Positions 27,732 to 35,940 of a DNA stretch of 64,000 bases are shown one piece after another. The position numbers and the translations under genes were made by a program. Where the stretch lies: assembly GCF_034931025.1 (NCBI RefSeq), contig NZ_JAYGIL010000015.1:62001-126000 (forward strand), written 5' to 3'. The first letter of the stretch is position 1. Each line of letters begins with the position of its first letter. The notes below the pieces were generated by a model. It worked only from the letters and a program-made list of their open reading frames with translations, did not search any database and was not told the origin of the DNA. This DNA comes from Arcicella gelida (GTDB lineage: Bacteria > Bacteroidota > Bacteroidia > Cytophagales > Spirosomataceae).

Positions 27732-28607
27732 ATGGACAGAAAGACTTTCATACAAAAAGGAATTACAGGAACAGGTATTTTTGCAGCTTCTGCTGCTTTG
27801 GGAAATGTTATTAAAAATGATATTGATGAGTTGAAAGAACTTGATATTATTGGTTTCAACCATATTCCAAATACGCCTTCTAAAATTTTAGAAAACTCTG
27901 TTTTTCATAAAGCTGATTCTCGTGGACATGCCAATCATGGTTGGTTAGACAGTAATCATACTTTTAGTTTTGCCAATTATTATAATCCTGAACGTATGCA
28001 CTTTGGCGTATTGAGGGTTTTGAACGACGACCGTGTGGATGCAGGTAAAGGTTTTGGAACGCATCCGCATGATAACATGGAAATTATTTCTATTCCTTTA
28101 GAAGGGAATTTAGAACATAAAGACAGTATGGGAAATGTGGCAGTTATTAAAAAAGGAGACATCCAAGTAATGAGTGCGGGTACGGGCATTTACCATTCTG
28201 AATATAATCAAAGTAAAGATGATGCAGTAAAGTTTCTTCAAATTTGGGTTTTCCCAAACAAAAAGAATGTTACGCCTCGTTACGACCAAATCACCTTAGA
28301 TATTAAAGACAGACATGACAATCTTCAACAGATTTTATCGCCCAATCCGGATGATGCTGGTGTTTGGGTTCATCAAGATGCTTGGTTTCATTTAGGGAAA
28401 TTTGATGAAGGTTTTGCCAAAACATATCAAATCAAGAAAAAAGGAAATGGTGTTTATGCTTTTGTATTGAATGGTAGTTTTGATATTGAAGGTTTTACAG
28501 TTGAACAAAGAGACGGTTTTGGTGTTTGGGATATTGAGCATTTGCAAATTAAAGCAAATAGTCAAGATGCAGAAATCTTATTAATGGAAGTACCGATGTC
28601 ATTATGA
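27732..28607 (+). CDS. Pirin family protein
   Basis: Bicupin pirin of 291 residues. The N-terminal cupin has the metal-binding motifs HPHDNMEIISIPLEG and GTGIYHSEYN, giving His, His, His and Glu ligands as in iron-binding pirins. The C-terminal cupin begins near residue 185. The N-terminus MDRKTFIQKGITGTGIFAASAALG resembles a Tat-type export signal, although with RK rather than RR. Some pirins are quercetin dioxygenase-like; others are redox-responsive regulators, and the role here is open. It overlaps the next small gene by four bases (ATGA), indicating translational coupling. Confidence 0.9.
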   Translation: MDRKTFIQKGITGTGIFAASAALGNVIKNDIDELKELDIIGFNHIPNTPSKILENSVFHKADSRGHANHGWLDSNHTFSFANYYNPERMHFGVLRVLNDDRVDAGKGFGTHPHDNMEIISIPLEGNLEHKDSMGNVAVIKKGDIQVMSAGTGIYHSEYNQSKDDAVKFLQIWVFPNKKNVTPRYDQITLDIKDRHDNLQQILSPNPDDAGVWVHQDAWFHLGKFDEGFAKTYQIKKKGNGVYAFVLNGSFDIEGFTVEQRDGFGVWDIEHLQIKANSQDAEILLMEVPMSL

Positions 28608-28927
28608 GAAAGTTCGAAATATTAGTAATCGGAAGAAATGTTGATATTCACGAAACAGTTTTGAGATTAATCAACAAAAATGAAGCTTGGCAAGCCACAG
28701 GTGCTTTGACCGACGAAGAATCGTGCAGACTATGCAAGGAAAAAGATTATGATATGGTATTGCTTGGAAGCGGGATAGAAGAAGAATCTGAAAATAAATT
28801 GAGAGAATACTTTCAAAGTATCAATCCTAATTTACCAATTGTTCAGCATTACGGCGGAGGAAGCGGATTATTATACTGCGAAATTATGCAAGTAATTGAA
28901 AAGTTGAAAGGAATTAATGAAAGTTGA
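28604..28927 (+). CDS. Small degenerate receiver-like protein
   Basis: A 107-residue protein without a signal peptide. The pattern FEILVIGRN, YDMVLLGSG and LPIVQHYGG resembles beta-strands 1, 3 and 5 of a response-regulator receiver. The acidic pocket, the phospho-acceptor Asp (replaced by Gly in VLLGSG) and the conserved Lys are missing, so phosphorylation is unlikely. It overlaps the pirin gene by four bases and is probably made from the same message. I do not recognise a named family. Function is unknown; it may be a pirin partner or small cytoplasmic sensor. Confidence 0.7.
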   Translation: MRKFEILVIGRNVDIHETVLRLINKNEAWQATGALTDEESCRLCKEKDYDMVLLGSGIEEESENKLREYFQSINPNLPIVQHYGGGSGLLYCEIMQVIEKLKGINES

Positions 28928-28934
28928 CATAAAA

Positions 28935-28968
28935 ATCACTAATTCACTCAATCACAATTCACAATTAT
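28935..28968. repeat. Stop-proximal period-7/8 repeat
   Basis: TCACTAAT, TCACTCAA, TCACAAT, TCACAATT series between convergent genes, ending at the stop of the NlpC/P60 gene. On that gene's strand it reads as GTGA-containing repeats directly after the stop, like the elements at 2540, 24737 and 35111. Confidence 0.65.
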
Positions 28969-28969
28969 A

Positions 28970-29506
28970 TCAATCCTTTTCAATCTTAATATTCTTAGCA
29001 TCAGCAGGATTCAGTACACGTTTAATACCCATAAATCTTTTCTGGTAATAAGCAGCGTCTAAATAATCATAACGAACACCACCGTTCCAAGCTGAGTGAA
29101 TAAACTTAATATATTTGTCGGTTACTTCGGTAACAATTCCGACGTGACCGACTCTCTTCCCTTTGGCATTATGTCCTTTAAAGAAAATCAAATCACTAGG
29201 CTGGGCTTCAATTCTGGAAACGGAGTAACCTAATAAGCTTTGAGCAGCACTTCCATGCGGTAAAATCATCCCAAAGTTTTTAAAACAATAACGGACAAAA
29301 CCAGAGCAGTCAAAACCTTTTTTGGTAGTTCCACCAGAGCGATACCTCAGATGAAGGTGGTCATTAGCGAAGTCGAGGAGATTATTTACTGTATTAAGAT
29401 TGTAGTAATTAGACTTCTTGTGAGTCGAATCGGAAGGAATAAATTGTCCAAAAGAAACAAATTTAATTCCAATACAAAAGATGGTAAATAAAGCTTTTTT
29501 CAGCAT
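28970..29506 (-). CDS. NlpC/P60 family cell-wall peptidase
   Basis: Secreted C40 cysteine peptidase of 178 residues with a signal peptide (about 1-20, ending SFGQ). The catalytic Cys is in KKGFDCSGFVRYCF and the His in GKRVGHVGIVTEV; the third polar residue is likely the His in IKFIHSAWNGGVRY. LPHGSAAQSLLG and QPSDLIFFKG are also typical. It should cleave gamma-D-Glu-diamino-acid or related bonds in peptidoglycan stem peptides. It consists of the catalytic domain only, without SH3 or LysM modules. It is monocistronic and convergent with the pirin pair. Confidence 0.92.
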   Translation of the reverse strand: MLKKALFTIFCIGIKFVSFGQFIPSDSTHKKSNYYNLNTVNNLLDFANDHLHLRYRSGGTTKKGFDCSGFVRYCFKNFGMILPHGSAAQSLLGYSVSRIEAQPSDLIFFKGHNAKGKRVGHVGIVTEVTDKYIKFIHSAWNGGVRYDYLDAAYYQKRFMGIKRVLNPADAKNIKIEKD

Positions 29507-29750
29507 AATATTGGGTATGATGTCTGAGTTCAGTGTCTAAATTAGTTAAAAATGTTCAAAAACGAAAACGTTTATCTTTATTTTATCCAATTGTCGATAA
29601 GCTTTTAACTGATTTTTTAAGATTATAGTATATCAAAATTGATAATTCATCCTGAAATTACTGAATGATCCTACCTTCAAAATGGTAAAGACAGGAATAG
29701 AAGCCATTGATTTTTTTGTTATATTTACAGTATATCATCCTTTAGAAATC

Positions 29751-29951
29751 ATGAAAGTTGACTCAACAAATAAGCCATATCTTTTCAAGAAAGTAAAAAC
29801 TTATTCCGCAGAAGAAATCATAGCGGCTGGAGGAAGCACTGCTTTTGGGAAGCTGACTGGTCATACGCCAGAACGTTTAAAAGATATGCCTGTAGGAGAA
29901 CCTTTAACAGAAGAAGAATACCAAAAAGCACTAAAAATGTTAAAAAAGTAG
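29751..29951 (+). CDS. Small conserved-looking hypothetical protein
   Basis: A 66-residue charged protein, MKVDSTNKPYLFKKVKTYSA with a C-terminal TEEEYQKALKMLKK helix. The start at 29751 is preferred over 29682 because the extra residues would be hydrophobic and unlike the rest, and the ATG has a suitable AT-rich leader. No known domain is recognised and there is no signal peptide. It stands alone between an outward-facing peptidase gene and a convergent glycosyltransferase gene. It could be a small regulatory or accessory protein. Confidence 0.5.
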   Translation: MKVDSTNKPYLFKKVKTYSAEEIIAAGGSTAFGKLTGHTPERLKDMPVGEPLTEEEYQKALKMLKK

Positions 29952-30016
29952 ATAAATTTAACTTTAGTGACAACTGATAATGACTTTGACCATCTCAATA
30001 ATTACTTTCTCCAACT

Positions 30017-31180
30017 CTACAAACTTGAACCCAAAGATCTACGGAAATATCTTGCCAATTGAGTCGTTCTTCTGAAAGTATAAATCTCAATTTCTTTCTT
30101 GGTTACTTCTTCTAAAGTATGTAAAAAAATATTGGCTGTTTGTGCTTGCCAAGCTTGAAAAGTCACACTGATATTTCTGTGCTGAGGAAGATATTCAATA
30201 AAACGGGAGAAATTAAACGTAGTATCTGCAATGCCAGCACCAGCACGTTCGCCGTCTAAAGCATTAATTTGTTGTTCGATATGATTCGGCACAGGAACCA
30301 TCATGATAGGTTTACCCAAATACATCGCTTCGCAAACCGATTCAAAACCTGCGGTACAAACTAATCCTGCACAATTTTGCATCATGTTCAAAAACTTCTC
30401 GGCATTTACTTGATGAAAAGTAAGGTTTTCATGACAGTTCCATTCATTGCCAAACTCACGATTATTCCAAAAACAATGTACTTCCACATTTCTGTGTTCA
30501 GCATGCCAATTGATAATATCTTCGGCTAATTTATGATGGGTAATATAGGCTAGAAAATATGATTTTGTCGTAGGTTGTAGAGCTTTTACTTCTTCACGCA
30601 AAAGCGGAGGAGTTACTACAATTTGGTTTGCATTATCTTCTGGCATTTCCACAAAAGATAATGCTAGTTTTTTTGTTGAATTAAGAGAGGTAAGATGGGT
30701 ATTGAGATTCAATAAAAAACGGTCTATTTTTTTATTAGGCAATGAAACAAATTGATTGTGAAGTAACAAATACTGATGACCTACGCAAACAACTGGAATA
30801 TTGGGGCGATGAAATTGAGCATACAATCCACAGATAATATCATAAAAATTCACGATAACATCTGGACGATGTGTATTTACTTCTTCCGCTAAAAATTGAA
30901 TACTCTTGCGATACTTGCTGAGTTTTAACAAATGTGTTTTGATGGTATCCCAAACTTTAACTGCTTTGGTTTGTCCGTAAACTAAACTTGGAGCTGCAAA
31001 AGTATTAATCGGAGCTTTAATTTTATCTGTAAAGAAAGTCGGTAAATTACGATTGTCTTCCATGCCAACCATTACAGAAACCACTTCATGCCCTGCGGCA
31101 GTCAGGATTTCAAAAAGAGAAATAGCCTGTGTTAAATGTCCACGACCTTCTCCTTGCACGACGAATAAATACTTGCTCAT
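30017..31180 (-). CDS. Glycosyltransferase, GT28/MurG-like fold
   Basis: Predicted cytoplasmic GT-B glycosyltransferase of 387 residues. The N-terminus YLFVVQGEGRGHLTQAISLFEIL has the Gly-rich acceptor-side loop of this fold, and the C-terminal half has GLVCTAGFESVCEAMYLGKP followed by VPVPNHIEQQINA, the nucleotide-sugar binding pattern of family GT28-like enzymes. The product is unknown, but the preceding co-directional gene, 12 bases upstream, encodes an LpxH-like phosphoesterase. That suggests an envelope glycolipid role (inference). It is not MurG itself, because MurG-specific motifs are absent. Confidence 0.82.
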   Translation of the reverse strand: MSKYLFVVQGEGRGHLTQAISLFEILTAAGHEVVSVMVGMEDNRNLPTFFTDKIKAPINTFAAPSLVYGQTKAVKVWDTIKTHLLKLSKYRKSIQFLAEEVNTHRPDVIVNFYDIICGLYAQFHRPNIPVVCVGHQYLLLHNQFVSLPNKKIDRFLLNLNTHLTSLNSTKKLALSFVEMPEDNANQIVVTPPLLREEVKALQPTTKSYFLAYITHHKLAEDIINWHAEHRNVEVHCFWNNREFGNEWNCHENLTFHQVNAEKFLNMMQNCAGLVCTAGFESVCEAMYLGKPIMMVPVPNHIEQQINALDGERAGAGIADTTFNFSRFIEYLPQHRNISVTFQAWQAQTANIFLHTLEEVTKKEIEIYTFRRTTQLARYFRRSLGSSL

Positions 31181-31192
31181 ATTGGTTGTATG

Positions 31193-32026
31193 TTAAGAGA
31201 TACTCATAAAAATTCCTTTGGCAGTTTTCATTGCCTCGGCATCTATTACTTCATCGGTTACTTCTTCTTCTAAATCCAGTGTGTTTTGGAGTAGATAAAG
31301 TAAATCCCAATTGCCTTGGTAGTCTTCAACCAAAGCCGTTAATGATTCTACCCAATCGCCCGAATTCATATAAGTTATATCTTGAATCAAACGAATGTCT
31401 GGTTTGTGGATATGTCCACAAATAATACCTTCGCAATGATTTGCTTTGGCCAATTCGATGAGCTTTTCTTCAAAGTCCGAAACATAGTTTACAGCTTCTT
31501 TTACTCTTTGTTTAATTTTCTGAGAAAAAGAGTAATAAGAAAAGCCTCGCCACTTACGATATTGGTTATATAGTTTGTTGATGGATAAAAGGAAATTATA
31601 ACCAATATCGCCGAGGTAGGCGAGCCATTTCATTTGCGAAGTGACCGAATCAAAAATGTCTCCATGTGTAATGAAGAAGCTTTTTGAACCAGATTGTAAA
31701 ATATAATCACGTTGAACGATAAAGTATTTTCCTAATTGAAAAGGTATGATTTGATCTAAAAAATCATCATGATTACCTCTCAAATAAATTACTTTAGTAT
31801 TATGATTTTCAATCATTTTCAAGACAGTCCTAAAAAAAGCAGTATGTTTTTTCTTCCAAGAGCCACCTTTTTTCAGTTGCCAACCATCAATAATATCGCC
31901 ATTCATGATTAAGGTTTCACAGGAAATACTCTTCAAGAAGGCTGTTACTTCTTTAGCTTTTGAACCTTCTGAGCCTAGGTGAACATCAGAAATGATGACG
32001 GTTTTATATTGCTTTGGCGTTTTCAT
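31193..32026 (-). CDS. LpxH-like metallophosphoesterase
   Basis: Calcineurin-like phosphoesterase of 277 residues related to UDP-2,3-diacylglucosamine hydrolases (COG2908-type). All metal-site motifs are visible: ISDVHLGSEG, MNGDIIDGW, LRGNHDDF, ITHGDIFD and CGHIHKPDI. Family enzymes cleave UDP-diacylglucosamine to lipid X in lipid A synthesis, but paralogues with other lipid substrates are common, so a symbol is not given. It is 12 bases upstream of the glycosyltransferase gene, and the two are probably one operon with an envelope-lipid function. No signal peptide; expected to sit at the inner face of the membrane. Confidence 0.88.
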   Translation of the reverse strand: MKTPKQYKTVIISDVHLGSEGSKAKEVTAFLKSISCETLIMNGDIIDGWQLKKGGSWKKKHTAFFRTVLKMIENHNTKVIYLRGNHDDFLDQIIPFQLGKYFIVQRDYILQSGSKSFFITHGDIFDSVTSQMKWLAYLGDIGYNFLLSINKLYNQYRKWRGFSYYSFSQKIKQRVKEAVNYVSDFEEKLIELAKANHCEGIICGHIHKPDIRLIQDITYMNSGDWVESLTALVEDYQGNWDLLYLLQNTLDLEEEVTDEVIDAEAMKTAKGIFMSIS

Positions 32027-32089
32027 AATCCAAAGTTGTTATTTTACTTTAATCAGATGATTGCCAGAATATTAAAGGATTGTTAAGGA

Positions 32090-32776
32090 TTAGTTTCTTG
32101 AAAATAAATATCCTACACCTTTGATAGTACGAATATAGTCTTCTCCGATTTTTTCACGAATCTTGCGGATGTGTACATCCACAGTGCGTTCTGTGACGTG
32201 GATACCTTTGCCCCAAACACTTGAAAGGATTTCGTCTCGTGTATAAACCTTATTTGGATTACTCACAAAGAACATCAACAAGTCGAATTCTTTTTTGGGT
32301 AAAGTCCAAGAAGATTCCTTTACAGCGATAGAATAATTTTGGCGGTTAATGATTAAATCCTCCAAAACCACTTTTTCTTCTTCTAAGGTTTCGGCAATGT
32401 TGCGTTGAAAAACAGCTTTAATCCTGCTAATTAAAGCCCTAGGTTTCACAGGTTTGATGATATAATCGTTAGCACCAATATCAAAAGCGGCAACTTCCGA
32501 ATACTCTTCTGTTCTGGCGGTCAAGAATATCAGATAAGAATTCTTCAATTCTTTAGATTGTTTGATGATTCTGCCAGCTTCAATACCATCCATAACGGGC
32601 ATCATAATGTCCATCAGAATCATGTCTGGCAAGAAATCTTGAGCTACTTGAATCCCCTGAAGACCATTTTCGGCGGTACGGATTTGAAAACCTTCTTTCT
32701 GTAGGTTGTATTCAAGTAATTCTAGAATATCTGGGTCGTCGTCAACCAATAAGATTTTCAGAGATAGGTCAATCAT
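32090..32776 (-). CDS. OmpR/PhoB family response regulator, orphan
   Basis: Two-component response regulator of 228 residues. The receiver domain has the acidic pocket VDDDPD at 11-16, phospho-acceptor Asp56 in LMDIMMP and the conserved Lys in IIKPVKPRAL. The C-terminal winged helix (about 130-228) has LPKKEFDLLMFFVSNPNKVYTRDEIL and HVTERTVDVHIRKIREKIG, ending GVGYLFSRN. No histidine kinase gene is adjacent, so its partner is elsewhere. It is followed on the same strand by the LpxH-like and glycosyltransferase genes (63 bases), which may be targets or part of the same transcript. Confidence 0.93.
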   Translation of the reverse strand: MIDLSLKILLVDDDPDILELLEYNLQKEGFQIRTAENGLQGIQVAQDFLPDMILMDIMMPVMDGIEAGRIIKQSKELKNSYLIFLTARTEEYSEVAAFDIGANDYIIKPVKPRALISRIKAVFQRNIAETLEEEKVVLEDLIINRQNYSIAVKESSWTLPKKEFDLLMFFVSNPNKVYTRDEILSSVWGKGIHVTERTVDVHIRKIREKIGEDYIRTIKGVGYLFSRN

Positions 32777-33134
32777 TTTTTATAATCTTAAAAAGTTTGA
32801 TAAATTTTAACCAAACTTACTGCCCTAAGATTATCTCAGTGTTAAGCTTGAATTATGCTTTCTTTATGTTTATTACGAAACAAACATTGAAGTCATAAAC
32901 CAAGTAAAATTGCGTTGAAAAACGCCTAGATAACGTCCTACTTTTTGCATGAGATGATTTGTTTAAATTTATGTCTCAAAAGTAGTTTTCTAATGTAATC
33001 ATATCATTAACAACACTTTACGTTTTTGTAAAAGAAGTTGTTTGTACAAAGAATTAACATATCCATAATTATCTGATAATCATTGAACATTGTAATGTCT
33101 ATTATTTTCGATTTCTAATATTAACCATGAAATC
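32777..33134. other. Divergent intergenic region
   Basis: This 358-base AT-rich spacer lies between the orphan regulator and ATP-grasp genes. Apart from the candidate -7 box at 32812-32819 I see no gene, repeat or structured RNA. Confidence 0.5.
32812..32819 (-). promoter_or_regulatory. Candidate -7 box for orphan response regulator
   Basis: TAAGTTTG on the minus strand fits TAnnTTTG and lies 35 bases upstream of the regulator start. No clear -33 TTG was found. Confidence 0.35.
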
Positions 33135-34070
33135 ATGCCAGCCCAAAAACTTATTTTCCTTTATTCAGACTCCACTTTCACACCGTGGAAAGAAAATATT
33201 TTCGGAAGTACCATCGCTACTTTCTTGAAAGCTACACCAGAAGACTACTATCCTTATGTAACACATTTTGTGGGTTTTACGACAGAGTTTGCCAATTTTC
33301 TAAAGCAATTCGATGTGGTTTTTAATGTGTGTTATGGTTTTGGAGAAGTTGGTCAGGCAGATATTGCTCGTTGGTTAGATAGCCATGCTATCAAGCACAC
33401 CGCAAGTACTTATGAAGTACAAATCTTAGCCAAAGACAAAATGAATCTTCCACAAATCTGTGAAGCAATACAAGTAAAAACGCCTCCTATTATAGAACTC
33501 AGCGATGTCGCTTCTTTAGAATACGAACGCTATATTGTAAAGCATAGGATGGGAAGTTTGCATTTGAATATGTTGGTTTTTGATGCTTCTGAAATACCAT
33601 ATCAGACTTTGATGGAGAAAGAAGATTACATCATTCAACCTTACATTACAGGACGTGAATTTACAGTTGGTGTAATTCCGAATGAAGACGGAACAGATTA
33701 CATGGCTTTATCACCTTTAGAGATTCGTCCTGATGATAATAGAGAAGTATATATTGCAGGACAAGCCTATGGAGTAACCGAAAAAATATTGAATCCAGCA
33801 ATGGAAGAAAGTATTCGTCAGGAAATCATGCAAAAGGTTTTGACTTTACACAAAACGATGAAAATCAGAGGAATGTCCAGAACAGATATTCGTATTCATA
33901 ATGGCGAAATTTATGTATTGGATATTAATACAATGCCCAATTTAGATGCCCGTAGTTTTTTACCAAGTATTGCTTTGAACGAAGGTATTGATTTAAAAGA
34001 ACTTTTCCGTAGAATTTTATTAATGACTCAATTAGCATATTCCAAAACTATTGAGTTGGAAATGGCTTAG
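33135..34070 (+). CDS. ATP-grasp ligase related to D-Ala-D-Ala ligase
   Basis: A 311-residue ATP-grasp protein. The D-Ala-D-Ala ligase-like C-terminal part has YIVKHRMGSLHLNM (ATP-binding Lys), IIQPYITGREFTVGVI, and RGMSRTDIRIHNGEIYVLDINTMPNLDARSFLPSIA, the metal and nucleotide site. The N-terminal third (VVFNVCYGFGEVGQADIARWLD) resembles the substrate-side domain of Ddl enzymes, but it lacks the canonical EG(K)(F/Y)GEDG start. It is therefore a Ddl paralogue forming a peptide or amide bond of unknown identity, not a housekeeping ddl. It stands alone, with no peptidoglycan genes around it. Confidence 0.82.
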   Translation: MPAQKLIFLYSDSTFTPWKENIFGSTIATFLKATPEDYYPYVTHFVGFTTEFANFLKQFDVVFNVCYGFGEVGQADIARWLDSHAIKHTASTYEVQILAKDKMNLPQICEAIQVKTPPIIELSDVASLEYERYIVKHRMGSLHLNMLVFDASEIPYQTLMEKEDYIIQPYITGREFTVGVIPNEDGTDYMALSPLEIRPDDNREVYIAGQAYGVTEKILNPAMEESIRQEIMQKVLTLHKTMKIRGMSRTDIRIHNGEIYVLDINTMPNLDARSFLPSIALNEGIDLKELFRRILLMTQLAYSKTIELEMA

Positions 34071-34177
34071 TTTACAATTCCTTTACAATCCATCAGTAAA
34101 GTTTACAAAGGCTTAATTGTCAGACAACCAATAGCTTATCTTAAAAGACAATCTTTGCGAAACCAAACTGAAATTAG

Positions 34178-35110
34178 ATGCAAAGACGAGATTTACTTCG
34201 CCAGATGGGGCTTGTAGCTGGCGGTTTATCCATTCCGAATTTTGTAAAAGCACAAGAGCAAACCAATACTCCGAAAAGAGTTTTAAGAGTTGCACATATT
34301 ACTGATGTACACATTGAGGAAGCCATTCCTTTAGTAAATTCTTCAAAGGGTTTTGCTAAATGTTTACATCATATTCAAAATGAAGTAAAGCCTGATTTAA
34401 TTATCAATTCTGGTGATTGTGTGATGGATGCCCATAAACACAGAAAAGGAAATGTAAAAAAGCAGTGGAATTTATTCAATGATGTGCTGAAGGCTGAAAA
34501 CTCCTTACCTATTTTTCATAGTGTTGGTAACCATGATATTTGCTGTGAAGGTGATAGCCAAAGTAGTTTTGAAGATGGGAAAAAATGGGCAATGGATGAA
34601 ATGGGCATTGACAAGCGTTATTATAGCTTTGATAATAAAGATTGGCATTTTGTAATGTTGGATAGTGTTCAGAAAAAGAAAGATGGTTCTTGGTACACTG
34701 CCAATGTTGATGAAGAACAATTCGATTGGTTGAAAAAAGACCTTAAAGCTTTACCATCCAATAAACCAACGATGGTTATCTCGCACATTCCTATTTTGGC
34801 AGCTTGTGTCTTTTTTGATGGAAACAACATGAAAGAAAAAGATGGGCGTTGGGAAGTACCAGGAAGTTGGATGCACACTGATTCTAAACAATTAGCAGAA
34901 CTTTTCCATGATCATAAAAATGTAAAACTCGCTGTTTCGGGACATATACATTTAAGTGACCGTGTTGATTATAATGGTGTTTCGTATTGTTGTAACGGAG
35001 CTGTTTCTGGTAGATGGTGGTTCGGGAAATATCAACACACCGAAGCGGGCTATGCAGTAATTGATTTATACGACGATGGTTCGTTTACCAATAATTATGT
35101 TAGTTATTAA
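34178..35110 (+). CDS. Exported calcineurin-like metallophosphoesterase
   Basis: Periplasmic phosphoesterase of 310 residues. The N-terminus MQRRDLLRQMGLVAGGLSIP is a good twin-arginine signal. Metal-site motifs follow in order: AHITDVHIEE, INSGDCVMD, SVGNHDICC, VISHIPILA and SGHIHLSDRVDY. The family includes cyclic-nucleotide phosphodiesterases, purple acid phosphatase-like proteins and nucleotidases, and the substrate cannot be read from sequence. It is probably monocistronic. Its stop codon is followed at once by a GTGA-type period-8 repeat. Confidence 0.88.
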   Translation: MQRRDLLRQMGLVAGGLSIPNFVKAQEQTNTPKRVLRVAHITDVHIEEAIPLVNSSKGFAKCLHHIQNEVKPDLIINSGDCVMDAHKHRKGNVKKQWNLFNDVLKAENSLPIFHSVGNHDICCEGDSQSSFEDGKKWAMDEMGIDKRYYSFDNKDWHFVMLDSVQKKKDGSWYTANVDEEQFDWLKKDLKALPSNKPTMVISHIPILAACVFFDGNNMKEKDGRWEVPGSWMHTDSKQLAELFHDHKNVKLAVSGHIHLSDRVDYNGVSYCCNGAVSGRWWFGKYQHTEAGYAVIDLYDDGSFTNNYVSY

Positions 35111-35259
35111 TTTAGTGATTGAGTGAGTTGTGATTGAGTGATTATTTAGTTGTGAATTGTTAATTAGTGAGTTGTGAATAAGTTATCAGTTTTTAATTAA
35201 TAACCAAATTATTCTTTAGACCAAAAGCATTCACTAATTCACAACTCACTCAATCACAA
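35111..35259. repeat. Stop-to-stop inverted repeat with period-7/8 units
   Basis: The spacer between two convergent genes has perfect 19-base arms (GTGATTGAGTGAGTTGTGA at 35115-35133 and its complement at 35239-35257) inside a longer GTGA-rich low-complexity sequence. Each arm starts within a few bases of a stop codon, so each gene gets the same sequence in sense orientation after its stop. Confidence 0.85.
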
Positions 35260-35901
35260 TTACTTCAAATATCCATATTCAATAGCAAGCTTGATGAGTC
35301 CTGCTACGTTTTTTACTTCAAATTTTGCTAATAAATTACTTCTGTGAGTTTCTACGGTTTTGTCGCTGATGAAAAGTGTTGTGGCTATTTCTTTTGTGGT
35401 TAAACCTTTTCCGATAAGGTCAAGTATTTCTCTTTCTCTTCTTGTAAAACGAATCTGATAAAGGCTTTTTTCTTGTTGTTTTTGTCGTGTCAATCCCCTC
35501 ATGATGATATTCATCACTTCTTCACTTTGGTAAGTATTGCCTTCATAAACTGTTCTAATGGCTTTTTGTAATTCTTCCGTACCAGTATTTTTCAAAATAT
35601 AGCCTGAAGAACCATTTTTAATCATTTTCGTGATAAAGCTTTCATCATTATACATCGACATCGCCAATACTTTGACAGTTGGATAATTGTCTGAAATATA
35701 CTTACAGACATCCAAACCACTGTCTTCACCAAGGTTGATGTCCAGCAGCACAACATCAATGCTATTTGCTGCTAAAAAAATCTTAACTTGTTCAGCCGTT
35801 TTGCATTCGCCAACTACTTCAAAATCTGAAACAGGCGATAACAATGAAGCTACTCCCTCTGTGAAAATTTTATGGTCATCAACTAATAAAATGCGTATCA
35901 T
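35260..35901 (-). CDS. NarL/LuxR family response regulator
   Basis: Response regulator of 213 residues from the preferred start at 35901. The receiver has VDDHKIF and phospho-acceptor Asp54 in VLLDINLG; KNTGTEEL includes the conserved Lys. The LuxR-type helix-turn-helix covers about 148-205 (FTRREREILDLIGKGLTTKE, then TVETHRSNLLAKF). A start at 35922 would place the initiation codon inside the candidate -7 box, so it is disfavoured. It is divergent from the TPR-containing kinase gene, with 39 bases between the start codons. The two are very likely partners. Confidence 0.93.
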   Translation of the reverse strand: MIRILLVDDHKIFTEGVASLLSPVSDFEVVGECKTAEQVKIFLAANSIDVVLLDINLGEDSGLDVCKYISDNYPTVKVLAMSMYNDESFITKMIKNGSSGYILKNTGTEELQKAIRTVYEGNTYQSEEVMNIIMRGLTRQKQQEKSLYQIRFTRREREILDLIGKGLTTKEIATTLFISDKTVETHRSNLLAKFEVKNVAGLIKLAIEYGYLK

Positions 35902-35919
35902 TACGTGATTAATATTTGG

Positions 35920-35927
35920 CAAATGTA
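35920..35927 (-). promoter_or_regulatory. Candidate -7 box for NarL-type regulator
   Basis: TACATTTG on the minus strand fits TAnnTTTG and lies 18 bases upstream of the regulator start at 35901. The same 39-base gap must also carry signals for the divergent kinase. Confidence 0.4.
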
Positions 35928-35940
35928 TATTTATACTAAT

